Positions 36,868 through 49,120 of a DNA stretch of 64,000 nt are shown piece by piece. The stretch is from the NCBI RefSeq assembly GCF_036898095.1, contig NC_090765.1:25844211-25908210 (forward strand). The letters run 5' to 3'. A program made the translations under genes and the position numbers. The notes below the pieces were generated by a model. That model saw only the letters and a list, made by a program, of their open reading frames with translations. It did not search any database and was not told the origin of the DNA. The DNA comes from Palaemon carinicauda. Taxonomy: Eukaryota > Arthropoda > Malacostraca > Decapoda > Palaemonidae. Numbering within the stretch: position 1 is the stretch's first letter; the number at the start of each line of letters is the position of its first letter.

Positions 36868-38074
36868 TCTCAGAAGGTCAGTGCGCCTTATTTTGCTGAC
36901 AATGCCAACAGTACCATTCAACACATCCCAGGTAAACTGGTTCCCATCGCCGAAGCCCTTTCCCAAAATACACTGATCGCAATTCACGCAGGAAGATTAC
37001 AAGGCCTTGGCTGAATGAAAGGACCCCGAGTACCAAACCTGCAGGACATCCTGCAAGTCTCTCCATTGGGAAGACATCGCTCTTGATGACTCCAATGCCA
37101 CCCTCCTCTCTCTATGTCAGTACTGGCAGTTCACCATCATGTATACATGCGCCGACAGGTTTTTCAATTCATCCATTGCCACTCACACCCCTTTTGCTAA
37201 TCTATTACACAGGCACTGAAGTCAAGGTTCATAATGACATTGGGTCCACTCCCGTACTTCATGCCATATTTCAAAAGTGCATCAACACACATACGGTATT
37301 TTGGCGAGGGCATTTTTCATCAACCGTACCTTCGTTTTACCCACGTTATATGGACACCATTACCTTACAACAGTCATCGATCCCTCCACTCGCTGGTCTG
37401 AAGTCATCCCCATGCAAAATACAAAATCTGCCTCATGTACTGCTGCTTTCTTTCCAGATGGATATCAAGATTTGCCATCCCAGAGTATATTAATTCCGAT
37501 ATAGGTTCTACTTTCACTTCTCAACTGTGGACATCATTATGGCATCTTCTCATCCTTACCCTACATCAGACTACCATTTACAATCCTGTAGGTAATGAAA
37601 TGGTGGTTTTTCTCGGACTGAGAACCACTCCTAAGGACACTACAAATGTTTTAATAGCTGAAATGGTATATGGTGACCCTTTGGTTGCCCCTTAAGAATT
37701 TTTGCCATCAGCCACCTCCTCCGATGATCTGATAGGCTTATGTCACGTTGTGGGGAAATTTACTACCTGCCATCAAACTTACAAGCTCCGACAAAGCAGC
37801 GTGTGCAAAAAGACCTACACACCGTTAAACACATATCTTTATGCACACTACTGATTGGAAACTGTCACTTACGCCTCAATATATGGTTCCTTTCCTTATC
37901 ATCCATCGCAATCCATACGCTTTCTTCCTCAAAATTTGTGGTAAAGAGGATTGGATCACCATTGACCACCTTCACCCTGTGTTTCTCCTTCAAGACAACC
38001 CACCAACAGTATGATTCTCTAGGGCAGGTCACCATTTTTTGCATGCATGTCAGCTTCAGAGGGGGTTGGGGTCA
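36868..38074 (+). mobile_element. Degenerate Gypsy-type retrotransposon pol (RNase H end and integrase)
   Basis: Plus-strand translation in shifting frames gives IQHIPGKLVPIAEALSQNT (RNase H end, normally H-x-P-G-K ... A-D-A-L-S-R), then integrase core FAIPEYINSDIGSTFTSQLW (second catalytic Asp region) and LTLHQTTIYNPVGNEMV, then LGLRTTPKDTTNVLIAEMVY. Multiple stops. A polypurine-like AGAGGGGGTTGGGG precedes the LTR at 38075. It lies antisense within a LUBEL intron. Confidence 0.85.
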
Positions 38075-38387
38075 TGTAACACGCCTACAAATAAAGAAAT
38101 ATGCCCTCTCTGTGTTTTCTTCTAAGGCGCAACTGACATCGGACTCTACAGAAAGAAGCCGTTGAATGTAACACACTAATTTCAACTGTAATAACATTAC
38201 CATTATTATGTCAAAAAATTTTATGCCAATGTCAACCTCTTGACAAACGACGTTGAATGTACATGTAATTTTTATCCTTATGTGATCCCTTGGGGGCTTA
38301 TAACCTATAAATACCTGTGTTGTCATTAAAAAAAGTTAGTTTTACGAGGACTTGCCTTTTGTTAAAGCCTCAATTCCTCCCATCACA
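38075..38387 (+). mobile_element. Probable 3' LTR of the Gypsy-type element
   Basis: It begins TGTAACACG directly after the polypurine-like tract and ends CATCACA, consistent with TG...CA borders, at 313 bp. It contains a TATA-like CTATAAATACC near 38306 and AATAAA at 38090. No matching 5' LTR is in the window, so the borders are inferred. Confidence 0.6.
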
Positions 38388-38736
38388 AAATTCTGAGGTA
38401 GCAGACCATAGAAATCAGCGGAAAAAAGTGAAATAGACAGGTAGTCTAAATTAATGCAAACCAAGTATTTCTTATAGAGGGAACCCAGTTGAAGGCTATG
38501 GAGAACATGAAAAAAATGAAAATAAAATGAAACTTTGAATCAGTATAAGAAACAAAGCATCATTATTTGATACATTGGGGTGTCTCCTCGAGTCTCCCTA
38601 GTAAGACATCAAGGCTAATGGATACTTGGTACAATTTAGAAAAACGTTACACCTACTACATGAAAGAATGTGTCATTTTTACGGCCTACCGGGGCTCAAA
38701 AATAATAATACTTTTAACTTCTGGCATTTTTTTCTT

Positions 38737-39015
<279 letters not shown>

Positions 39016-39044
39016 CACGAAAGCTGACATGTGATGAATATAAA

Positions 39045-39219
39045 ATGTATTATAGCCACGAAAGGAAAAATGAAAAGACTTGATTGGAGTTAGTACTTTC
39101 GTCCATTAGGGACATCAACAGACTCAACATTGCTGATTGAGTCTGTTGATGTCCCTAATGGACGAAAGTACTAACTCCAATCAAGTCTTTTCATTTTTCC
39201 TTTCGTGGCTATAATACAT
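39045..39219. repeat. Perfect 83-bp inverted repeat with 9-bp loop
   Basis: 39045-39127 and 39137-39219 are exact reverse complements (all 83 positions by eye), with loop CATTGCTGA between them. It lies inside a LUBEL intron and between two long TA/CA microsatellites. It has no coding potential. Confidence 0.95.
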
Positions 39220-39356
<137 letters not shown>

Positions 39357-39461
39357 ATATTTTCAAATATGCTAAATTCCTCAACATATGATTTGTCTTC
39401 TTGACAAGTTTAAAATTCTCATTAAAACTAAACAAAATATAAAAATAGTAAGAGAACTTAC

Positions 39462-39566
39462 TTTGCACCTTGTCGGAATGGTTCTCCACAACCTGAACAG
39501 AATTCATATTTACATTGAGTGCAAGTGAAGTGCATACACCCTCCTTTAGCTAATGAGTATGTGAAT
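39462..39566 (-). CDS. LUBEL: LUBEL exon, RING2 with catalytic cysteine
   Basis: Acceptor TTTCCAG, donor GCAAA|GTAAGT. It reads [20 protein letters not shown], then [15 protein letters not shown]. The cysteine of GGCMHF is the ubiquitin-accepting residue in HOIP-type RING2 domains. C-x-x-C pairs on both sides (CTQC, CSGC) bind zinc. All key residues are present, so the ligase should be active. Confidence 0.96.
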
Positions 39567-39849
39567 CTGGAAAGAGGGTTAAAATGGTATGAGCTTACTC
39601 AAACATCTCTTTCTAGTGCAGAAACAAACTGACTTTACATCAATTATACACGATGATATTTGAATTAAAGAACCTTTGAAATAGAAAAAAAAAGTTCTTG
39701 GGAAATCTAACATGCTATGTTTTGACATCTCTAAACAGAATCAAATGTAAAATACCCTAAATAACTTCACACGTGTCTATTAGAAGTACTTTTAAAAGAA
39801 AGCTCAAGAAAGAATATGACAGTAACTTTAAAAATTATAAAAAACTTAC

Positions 39850-39980
39850 TTGCACTTAGGACATGTGATACCATTTTCAGCCAAATGCCTGGCTACTCCC
39901 TGAGCTTGTACCTCCAAATCATTATCAATTTTCCACTGTGCAAAAGCCTCGCATGAAATCCCTTCATGAGATGATTCCCA
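39850..39980 (-). CDS. LUBEL: LUBEL exon, end of IBR and start of RING2
   Basis: Acceptor TTTACAG, donor GCAA|GTAAGT. It reads [20 protein letters not shown], then [20 protein letters not shown] and PKCK (split). The H-x-G-x-x-C end of the IBR and the first CPKC pair of RING2 are visible. Confidence 0.95.
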
Positions 39981-40164
39981 CTGTAAAGAAAATAAAGTCA
40001 CATGAAGGAATGCTACAAATAGAGAAAATTCTTACATGCCAAAATGTTAAAAAATGTTCAAAATTGTAGCTTAAAGCGATAAAGAAACATTACTCAGTAC
40101 TTCAAAGTAAAACACTGCATAATCAGCCTTATGCTTTAGTTAAAATATTTGACCACATATTCAT

Positions 40165-40331
40165 GATTAAAGGTTTAAAGGTTTAAAGGTTGCTCATGAA
40201 TGGCAGAGGCAAGGGACAGTGACATTGCCTTAGCTAGCAGGACAATGCCCTAGAGACTGACCATATACTATATGATCAGCGCCCAAGCCTCCTCTCCACC
40301 CAAGCTAGGACCAGGGAGGGCCAGGCAGTGG
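40165..40331 (-). mobile_element. Partial tRNA-SINE copy (3' half)
   Basis: It is inverted relative to 36063-36394 and shares CCTGGCCCTCCCTGG, GGTCAGTCTCTAGGGCATTG and CACTGTCCCTTGCCTCTGCC. It ends in a (TTTAAACC)n-like tail at 40165-40190. The pol III head is missing. Confidence 0.82.
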
Positions 40332-40713
40332 ATTATTAAAGGAATTAGATTATATTCTCTTGTTGGTGATAGGGAACCCCATTAGTGAGGTTGACAACAA
40401 TCCTGCATTCCATCAGCTGCTTTCTTTAATATGAAATTCACAGTTGCACTAAAAACAATACATTTAACTATTTTCACATAAATCTAATTATAGATGACCA
40501 CCTTCAATGAAAACTACCTTGAAAAAGGATGCCTCCTTTTTTAATTGGCTTATGAAGTAAACACGTTGGTATTCCCTTATCTTTCATCATTATTTACACA
40601 TAAATCACACAATAAGCAAAGAGCAATTACAAAAGTTTATATCATATTTACACTTAGGAGCTGGCTACTTAAGTGAGTAAAATGCAGAGGTTACTGGCAG
40701 TGTAATCGTTCAC

Positions 40714-40716
<3 letters not shown>

Positions 40717-40801
<85 letters not shown>
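40717..40801. repeat. (AT)n microsatellite
   Basis: About 85 bp of pure AT in a LUBEL intron. Confidence 0.96.
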
Positions 40802-40807
<6 letters not shown>

Positions 40808-40994
40808 AATAAAGGATTCACAGGAGTTTGTAAAGTACACTAACAGTTTAAGTTGGTCAAGTTAAACTCCAGAGTCTTTGAGAAATTATGTCAGGTTACA
40901 TGCTATGTATTTTTATTTTGTATCTCAAGTAAGGCACATCAAATTGAAGCATTTCTATTATTTGTCATTAAAACCATTTTCTGATAATATTTAC

Positions 40995-41084
40995 CGTTGC
41001 ACGACATTGTGCACACGTAACATCTTTGCAGTCTGGACATATGAGTTTCCTTGCACGAGGGTTTGCAATAAACCCAGAGGAACA
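40995..41084 (-). CDS. LUBEL: LUBEL exon, IBR zinc-binding core
   Basis: Acceptor TATTACAG, donor ACG|GTAAAT, exactly 30 codons. It reads [20 protein letters not shown], then [10 protein letters not shown]. Its five cysteines fit the in-between-RING zinc ligands. Confidence 0.95.
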
Positions 41085-41460
41085 CTGTAATAGAAAGGTA
41101 ATTAATCAGTAGAAAATGTTTCTGGCTATCAAAAATATCTTTCCTGTCTTACAATTTTACTGAATGCTAGTCAACCCTACAATATTATGTGTATAAAACT
41201 ATCTTTGAAATATGTGACACCACAGATGAATTAATACACTACTCAAGATAAAATGAATTTTAATGATAAATTTTCTAATATAAATTATGAGCAGTTAACC
41301 TGGAATACCATCACTATGATATCAGGAAAAGAAACTTTTTCAAAACCTCAACTCCAACTATGAGACTTTACAAAATATAAAAATGTCAATAAAATTATTA
41401 GATGAGAATAATTTTCAGTAGATGTTCAAACGTTGCATGGAGAAATTTTGTTGTGGATAC

Positions 41461-41598
41461 CTTGTTGCACCAACGGAAATTTGGATCCTTCATGAGTGTC
41501 CAGTCCCTAAGTTTCCTCTGGAAGAGTTCGTGGGTCTCAGCATCAATGATGTTCTTGAGTAAGATATCCATATTGTTCAGGTACTCATTAGCAATTTC
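41461..41598 (-). CDS. LUBEL: LUBEL exon, RING1-IBR linker
   Basis: Acceptor ATGACAG, donor AAG|GTATCC, 46 codons. It reads EIANEYLNNMDILLKNIIDA, then LFQRKLRDWTLMKDPNFRWC. It supplies the helical linker and the first IBR cysteine. Confidence 0.94.
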
Positions 41599-42101
41599 CT
41601 GTCATAGCAGAAGAGTTGTTAATTAGACCAGAGGTTCAATAAGCTCCTTTGCTTTTCTTAAATGTTTGGTAGCTATTACAGATATATATGGCAGAGATGA
41701 AATTTTTAGCAAAATAGTTATACTGTTCTGTTAATCTTTAAATGACCAATACATCTTTCGAGAATCGCTTTGCAAGATTTGTTTGCAAAGAGTACAAAGT
41801 TACCTTGAAACTTACTGATTTACCCTGAATTTTAATTTTTTACCATAATGATAAGATAATAAGATTGAGCAACAACACCTGAAATTCAAATGAATATAGT
41901 ATAATACATAAATATGATATAGTATGTTGCTAACACCAAAATTATAAAAGCAATGCAAAATTACACTAAATCCCCATCCTTCAGTATCTTTGAAATCAAT
42001 TTCCTTTAGGAAATAGAAATAAGGCAAATAAAAGATTTCCAAAAGAGAGCCCACACTTTGTAAAGGCTTTCAAATATTAAACAAAAATAAATCCGACTTA
42101 C

Positions 42102-42239
42102 CTCACACGCATCCAGATCAGGTTCATTACAAAAAGGGCATCTAAGATCACGTATATTCTTGGTCTTGATTTGGAAGGTAAAATAAGTTTTGGCACATTC
42201 CCGACAGCATCTATGGGTGCACTGTAGCATTGACACCAT
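42102..42239 (-). CDS. LUBEL: LUBEL exon, RING1
   Basis: Acceptor CATCAG, donor GAG|GTAAGT, 46 codons. It reads [20 protein letters not shown], then [20 protein letters not shown]. It has the C-x-H-x-C-C-x-x-C and C-P-F-C ligands of the E2-binding RING1 of HOIP-type RBR ligases. Confidence 0.96.
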
Positions 42240-42382
42240 CTGATGACAGAGATATCAAAATAAGAGAATTACCACTTAATCAATAACTAATATGTTTATC
42301 AATAATCCGTATTCTTTGTAAGTTAGCTGACGTAAGAACACCTCTTTACGCGTGTGACTGACTGTCACTTGTGCACACTAAC

Positions 42383-42580
42383 CTTTCCCATGGGATATTT
42401 TTCGGCACACAGCTCGCACTCTTGCTGTAAGAACTGAATAGCAGTGTAGATGGAAGAACATTCTTCAGCAGCTTGTATGGAGTCATATTCATCGAAATTG
42501 AAATTCATCAGCTGAGCAGCTAATTCGGCTTTCTCATAACTTCCTGCTTGTCCCTCAGCCAGTAAACGCCGTACTGTTCG
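42383..42580 (-). CDS. LUBEL: LUBEL exon, UBA-like helices and start of RING1
   Basis: Acceptor ATTTAG, donor AAG|GTTAGT, 66 codons. It reads RTVRRLLAEGQAGSYEKAEL, AAQLMNFNFDEYDSIQAAEE, then AIQFLQQECELCAEKYPMGK. The L-Q-Q-E-C-E-L-C block directly before RING1 is a family hallmark. The preceding helices resemble the UBA region that contacts HOIL-type partners; that role is inferred. Confidence 0.94.
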
Positions 42581-43026
42581 CTAAATAAAAGGAATAAAAT
42601 AAGGTTGAAGACTCATCAAAACATTACATATTTGCAACTAAAATACAAGGTTGTAATAATATACATAATTAATCAAAAAATAGAAGAGAGATACAAGTAA
42701 TTGATAGAAGCAAACAGTTCTTTTTTATAAATTTCTTGGTATTGTTTGTTTGTTATTCACTAATAAAGAATAAAACAAGGCCAAAAGGACCATTTATTTC
42801 TTACACTTATCAAACACTTCTCAATAAAAATAGGAAAATATGTATTTGGAAATAATAATTTCAAAGCTAATGAAATATCAGTCATGTCTTTAGATTTATA
42901 ACAATAGACACTGCATGGAATAAAATTATGTGATAAACAAATGAATTGCAAATTCTTTGAAGAATAAACACAAATGTCAAAGTCATACTTTTTTGAAGTG
43001 GAATAAGCTTTGACATCAGAACCTAC

Positions 43027-43269
43027 ATCAAATTTCAACTGTTCATACTCCCTCGGTGGTCCCTCAACAGTGGGAGACCCCTGCAGAAGCAAGAGGGGTC
43101 CTTGGGGAGGCTGCTCGTCCTGAGGGGTTTCTGGAGTGTCAGGTCGAGTTTCAGTGTCTTCTTCCATGCGAGCTTCGAGTTGCTTCCTCATCATTTGAAT
43201 CTGCTCCTTCAGTTCGCGCACTTCCTGGTAGTCGGGCTCTTTGTTGTGACGGGCTTTTAAACCCTCAAT
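43027..43269 (-). CDS. LUBEL: LUBEL exon, coiled coil and proline-rich linker
   Basis: Acceptor ATGCCAG, 81 codons. It reads IEGLKARHNKEPDYQEVREL, then a heptad-like KEQIQMMRKQLEARMEEDTE, a proline/glutamate stretch and EYEQLKFD. The donor GAT|GTAGGT is the only reasonable phase-0 site and is less certain; an alternative GT 11 bases further upstream in the transcript would break the frame into RING1. Confidence 0.85.
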
Positions 43270-44509
43270 CTGGCATAAAGTTGATTTTTAGAAAAGTTAA
43301 TTCATTTTATAAAAAGAGGGAGAATTTATTTAATATTTTTTTCTGAAGCATAGAATATTCCTTGCCCAGTAGGGAAGGTAAAAGGAGAACAGTATTGATA
43401 AAGTCAATCAGAAAAATATAAATGAACTATCTTTAAAAATAGCTCAAAACTCTAAACTCCGGTGGGAAATATATGGGTCGAATGATAAATATAAACTACC
43501 TAATAACAATGAAAAATATCTACAACTGATGTAAAATACTTCAATAGCACAGAACTAAAGTGTAGATGCTGGCATAAAATATATGGGTCAAATGATAAAT
43601 ATAAACTACATAAGAAAAACTAAAAAAAATATAATTGGTGTATAATTCAAAGGTGTAAGTAAAAGTTTCGTCAAAAGGTATTTACTCTGGTAAACTAATA
43701 AACTTTTAAACTACTATTTGGAGATTTACATCACGAAAAAAGTAAAATAAATATAAGACAAATTCTAAAGTGCATTACAAAAATAATTCATTATGGAAAA
43801 AAATACTACTTGACTATAATAAATATGTGGCCTATAATAAAAAAAAAAGGTAAAACTACGTATTTTATATCATGTTAAGGATACTTAACATTCTAAATAC
43901 TATATCTACATAAAAATAAACTATGATATAAACACCTAGATGAAGGAATAGATGTTTGATAGAGGATAAAACCATATGAATGTTAAAAGCCAGTATTCAC
44001 AGTAAATTACACTTAAAGATAATATGAAAAATAACATATTGAAATTTGAAGATTATTTGTCTTATTAGGATTTCCTGTTATCCCTTATTGGTGATGACTT
44101 AAAATTATTTTCATGGTACAGACTAAAGACTATTTAGAAGTTAATATTGATTTAATACAATCACAAAGCTGTTTAAAACCCATGCTTTATGGCCCTAATT
44201 CAAGAGGAAGTTGTAGAAATACGTCGTCCTTCAATTTCTACACAGAATGTGTCACTTTCCCTTACACTATCAGTTTCAAAATTAGTGAAGGACCAACTGA
44301 GAGCCACTACAGAATAAATCTTTATTTTCCCTAGTTTATACAAAACTATAATTTTTCTGTACCACTCTTCACTCTGACCTTTTAAATGCGATTAATCACT
44401 AAAATCCTCTAAAGCATGAAATCATGGATACTAAGAATAAAACCACAGCTTCTAAATAACTGCTTCCTCACTATGCTACAAAAAGCACAATCGTGTATTC
44501 TTTACAAAC

Positions 44510-44536
44510 CTGTATGAGAAGTTCGGGAATCTGGAG
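44510..44536 (-). CDS. LUBEL: LUBEL 27-nt microexon
   Basis: A pyrimidine-rich run ending TTGTTTAG precedes LQIPELLIQ, followed by donor CAG|GTTTGT. It is in phase 0 on both sides, so it can be included or skipped. The nine residues echo the LKVPNLLVQ that ends the previous exon. No transcript evidence is available. Confidence 0.65.
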
Positions 44537-46436
44537 CTAAACAATACAATGAAAATGAAAATGAAAATGCAAACACTGGTATAAAAAATTCACCAAGTTT
44601 TCATTAAACACTAATTCACTGAAATTGGATAATATCTACCAGGATTTAATACCATTATTAAGGATGAATTCTAGTAAAATAATTGATGGTCAAAAAGAAA
44701 TGTTCCAAAAAATACCAAGACCTATGAAAATAGTATAAGAAAAGACGAATTTGAAGGAAATTTACATAAATTTTCCTTTAGAATAATTCTCATGTTATTC
44801 AACTTACACCTTATCTTATTTATCTTGAAGCACTATCAAATTTAATTATACATCACCAGATTATAAATATATAAAAATAGCCATTTCTATGGTTATACAA
44901 TAATAAGCAAGCTTAACAATAAATGCATATGTCTAAAGCTTGCAAACTAAGAAAATATCCATTCACAAGCTGCATTGCATTACTATTAGTAGCAAAGAAC
45001 TTGAATGCCTTGATAAGATAAAACTTTATTTTTGCTCCTGTTGGCGCATCTCTGATTAGTTCTAAAAATCTTCAATGCAATTTCGTTGACTTTTATGATA
45101 TGAGGAAAGTTTGATTGTAAACCATGCTGTATGTTACCTTCGTTGAATTAAAAATTAATATATAATTCCTGAACAATCTAAGGGTATAGAGATATAAATG
45201 TCTTACAGACACAACCTTTCGTGTGTAGGTGGAAATGACCAAGTATACCATGATGGTTAATGGTACACTAAATTCTACATATGAACTCGAAAGTCCGGAT
45301 GGCTACAAAAGTACATTTTCGCAACTTATGATAAGCTTCTATGAAATTCCAGTTCACTCTCTTCATGACAATGCAAACCAGATCGAGAGAGTATTTTAAT
45401 AAGAGTCGAGTTTCAAATCGTAATAGACAAATAAAGAAAAACTTGCCAATAATTACTATTGATTTATTCATGTATGATCTTTTACTGACGATATCTATGC
45501 AGTGCTAAATTGAGACCAATAGGTTTTCATTTTATTCTAACTCATTATGATGATAATTCTTTTATTCTGTGGGGATCAAAAAGTATGGAACTCTAAATTG
45601 TTTACATAAACTAATTATTTTCTTTAAACTTTGAATTCATATCTATTGCAAATTTTGTTCCCGAATACAGTGTATATTTCATACATACAATTACAAAAGA
45701 CGCCATCAAGGAAATGCTGAATCCTGAATACATATGATTCAAAAAAGGCTTAATGATTATGAGGTTCTACACTTTTCTGCTTACAACGCCAAGTGTCAAA
45801 ATTACTGTAACTTGTTGTAGCTGCGAATTCCTACCAAAATGCAGTGACAATAATTACACTTGACTCCAAATAATCTTATCAAAAGGTGAATCATTTTTCC
45901 AACTAGAGCATGAAAAACATAACATGCCAAGTGAGGAAGAAACTAAGTATCAAATTCAAATTGCCTGATTTTAAACATGAATTGAAACATTTTCTAGATA
46001 TAAAATGCAACAAATAAAATTTATATTAAAATGTCTAAAATATAGTATTTATAAGATATATGTGTATGTTTAAACTATGTAAGAGATATGCCTGTATCTA
46101 AAAAACATGGAATAACTGTTTTACTATTATGATTTTCCTGACTATATTCGTATCTATACAAGTGCAACCAAGCCAAATTATAAGATTGGAAAGATAAACT
46201 CAGAGCTTAATATGTATGACCATTTGACTGTTTAATAAAATGTCATAAACCTGAAAACTATGGTTTCTAAAGAAACGATAAACATAAAGAAATTAAAAGA
46301 ATGAAAAAACAGGATCATCATTATATGGACGAAAAAAAATTAATATATATCTCTAAAAACCCTGAATTCATCTACCTCTTAGTGAGAAGTACTATATGTT
46401 AGTTTGAAGCAAAAAGAAGCATTAGCACGGTGTTAC

Positions 46437-46777
46437 CTGTACCAAAAGATTGGGTACTTTAAGCCGGTCATCTTGGCTCACCATCTCAGCTTTCTCAGGT
46501 CCTTCTCCTTCCTCTTCAGATTCACCCGACGAATCTGTGGGTTTCGAAGTGCCCTCTGTTGCCTTCACCATTTCGATAATAGAATAAGGTTTACTGTCAG
46601 ATAGTGCAGATGTTCTGCCTGTAGTTTTTTTAACAGTGCTGTAGTCTGCTGATGGCGACCTCTCTTTCGAAGGTTCAGGCACAGCAGCTGGTGTGGGAGA
46701 GGGAGTTGAAGCTATTGCAGCTGGTGCAGAATCATCTCCCACGGGAGATTCAACAACATCAGCACGGCTATATGTTT
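46437..46777 (-). CDS. LUBEL: LUBEL exon, Ser/Pro-rich linker
   Basis: Acceptor CTTCCAG, donor CAG|GTAACA. It completes the split codon from 47240 (Glu) and reads TYSRADVVESPVGDDSAPAA, a Pro/Ser-rich stretch, an acidic SSGESEEEGEGPEKAE and DDRLKVPNLLVQ. Disordered except for the last helix-like part. Confidence 0.88.
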
Positions 46778-47239
46778 CTGGAAGTAGTATATAGAGTGTC
46801 AGGATGAAGATGAATGCATATGACAAACGTTTACATTTGTGCTTAACTGATACATGTTTTAAATTGATTTTCGAACGAGCATCTGTGAAAATAAAAATGG
46901 CCTATAATCAATTAAACCAAATGAAGTGGGCGATAATTCTAACACTCTGAACTCTGCAGAAAATTATTTCACCATATATAGGAAGGTATTTCTGATATAC
47001 TATACATAGGACTTGCAGCAATTTATTACATGTTTTGAATATGGAGACAAAGATTTCTTTTATGTATAAGATGCAAAACAGGTTCCCTGAGAAAAAAAAA
47101 ACACACGGAAAAGAGTGATACTTGTTTCTATAATTCCATGAACATACATGTCAAGAAGCCTAAAAATGAGAGCTGATAGTAGCCTACCATGCAAGGGCAT
47201 GCAACCTGGAATTGTCTTTTAGAATAATAAAAACCCCAC

Positions 47240-48118
47240 CTGCAGTTCCACTACCATGACCTCGGCTCTTTCTGCGCCTTCGTCTCCTCCTTCGTGTGCT
47301 GGTGTTTTCACTTGTATTTTCGTCTGAAGGTTTCTCGTCGGTCTTTAGGATGACCTCTTCATAATAAATGACTTCCTCTTCCTCGGCATCATCTTCCTTC
47401 ATGTCTTGTGTTGGTGGACTGGCAACTGGGGCATCGACACTGACTTCCAATTCCAGAGTACTAGCATCACTCTTCTCCTTAACCTCAGCCATAGACTCAT
47501 AATCATCCGGAGGTTGCTTTCCAGAAACAACACCCTCCATCTTAGCACCAGACTCATTGTAGTAATTTTTACCCGTAGCTTCATTATAATAATTCTTACC
47601 GCCGGATTCATTGTAGTAGGCATTTTGTTGCGTGGCATTCTTACCACCGGATTCATTGTAGTATGAATTTTCTTGCGTGGCATTCTTACCACCGGATTCA
47701 TTGTAGTATGAATTTTCTTGCGTGGCATTCTTACCACCGGATTCATTGTAGTATGAATTTTCTTGCGTGGCATTCTTACCACCGGATTCATTGTAGTATG
47801 AATTTTCTTGCGTGGCATTCTTACCACCGGATTCATTGTAGTATGAATTTTCTTGCGTGGCATTCTTACCACCGGATTCATTGTAGTATGAATTTTCTTG
47901 CGTAGCATTCTTACCACCGGATTCATTGTAGTATACATTTTGTTGTGCGGCATTATAATATGAATGGGGAGTTCCTGGTGTACTGTCAATGCTACCAGAC
48001 GATAGATCCTTTGATTTTGCCTTTGTGCCTACAGTTTTAGCCCCTGTGAGTTTGCTCAAAGCTTTGGCCACAGGGGATAGTTGTATGACATCCGTGGGGT
48101 TGAATGGTAAGAAGAGAT
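47240..48118 (-). CDS. LUBEL: LUBEL large exon with 15-residue tandem repeats and poly-Arg
   Basis: Acceptor TTTATAG, donor GCAG|GTGGGG, phase 1 at both ends, 292 full codons. It starts LFLPFNPTDVIQLSPVAKAL, then has about eight copies of YYNESGGKNATQENS, then PPDDYESMAEVKEKSD, an acidic block and an R8 run (TRRRRRRRRKSRGHG). It is low-complexity and probably disordered, with basic and acidic patches that could guide localisation. The open frame over 879 nt and the neat phases support it as coding. Confidence 0.85.
47598..47942. repeat. 45-bp coding minisatellite, about 8 units
   Basis: Unit of 45 bp with starts at 47643, 47688, 47733, 47778, 47823, 47868 and 47913, nearly identical. A diverged unit is at about 47598. 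The period is a multiple of three and the reading frame is kept. Confidence 0.95.
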
Positions 48119-48610
48119 CTATAAAAAGAGGTCATGCAAAGCGAGAATAATGGAAGAATCAACGAAAGAACCTGAATAGTAAAACTACATTTCAAGAATC
48201 TACAATACTATACTCACTGCAGCGAGAAATGGACGATAGCGGAAGGCACCTGATTTTAGACGGATTCCTTCACTGGTGACATGTCTCCACAGATCACAGC
48301 CATGCCTTCTTTCTCCAACCCTGCTTCACTTCCTTATCCTCTATCTGTCTGTCTGTCTAATTTGGCGTATTTCCGAAATTGTATCCAAAACTATTTTAAC
48401 TTTTGTTCCACACCACCATCAACATAAACTATCCCAAATACTGCCGCTACACACTCTATGACAAGCACACTCTCACGATGGACCATTCCCTGCTTCAAGC
48501 TCACCATATAGCTATCTTCAAAGCCAATCTAAGGCAGTTATTTAAATTGTGAAGATACTTCTTGGAATAAAAGGTAACTAAAGAGAGAAAGAAAAAAATC
48601 AGATACATCA

Positions 48611-48768
<158 letters not shown>

Positions 48769-49120
48769 GGTGATCTGTGGAGACGTGGCACCAGTGGGGG
48801 AATACTTCCAAAACCAGGTGCCCTCCCCTATCATCCATTTCTTGTTGCATTGAGTATAGAAACTTGCTTTTTGTCAAATTCTACATTAGCAAATAAGAAT
48901 GAAGTCATGAAAAATATACAAGAAAATTCATAAAGCTGAATGGAAAAGAACTAAAAAAAATACCAAAGAGAATGTTTAACAGACCAGATCACGATGCCAT
49001 GTCTTAATTGCACATTTTTGTTGAACTGGTGTTTGGAAACTCAGCATAACACTAAGACCTATATTACCGAAACTAGAAGGCATTTTCTAAGATAAAATAC
49101 TGTGCAAAAAACATACGTAC

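Noticed and set aside
46860..46890. Extra LUBEL exon after a TTTTCACAG acceptor
   Set aside because: The frame closes within a few codons and the phases of the neighbouring exons already join without it.
47663..47905. Plus-strand ORF with repeated MNFLAWHSYHRIHCS
   Set aside because: Antisense shadow of the coding minisatellite in LUBEL.
47598..47942. Regular 45-bp repeats as a possible CRISPR-like array
   Set aside because: Units are contiguous with no spacers, keep an open reading frame and lie in a eukaryotic exon.
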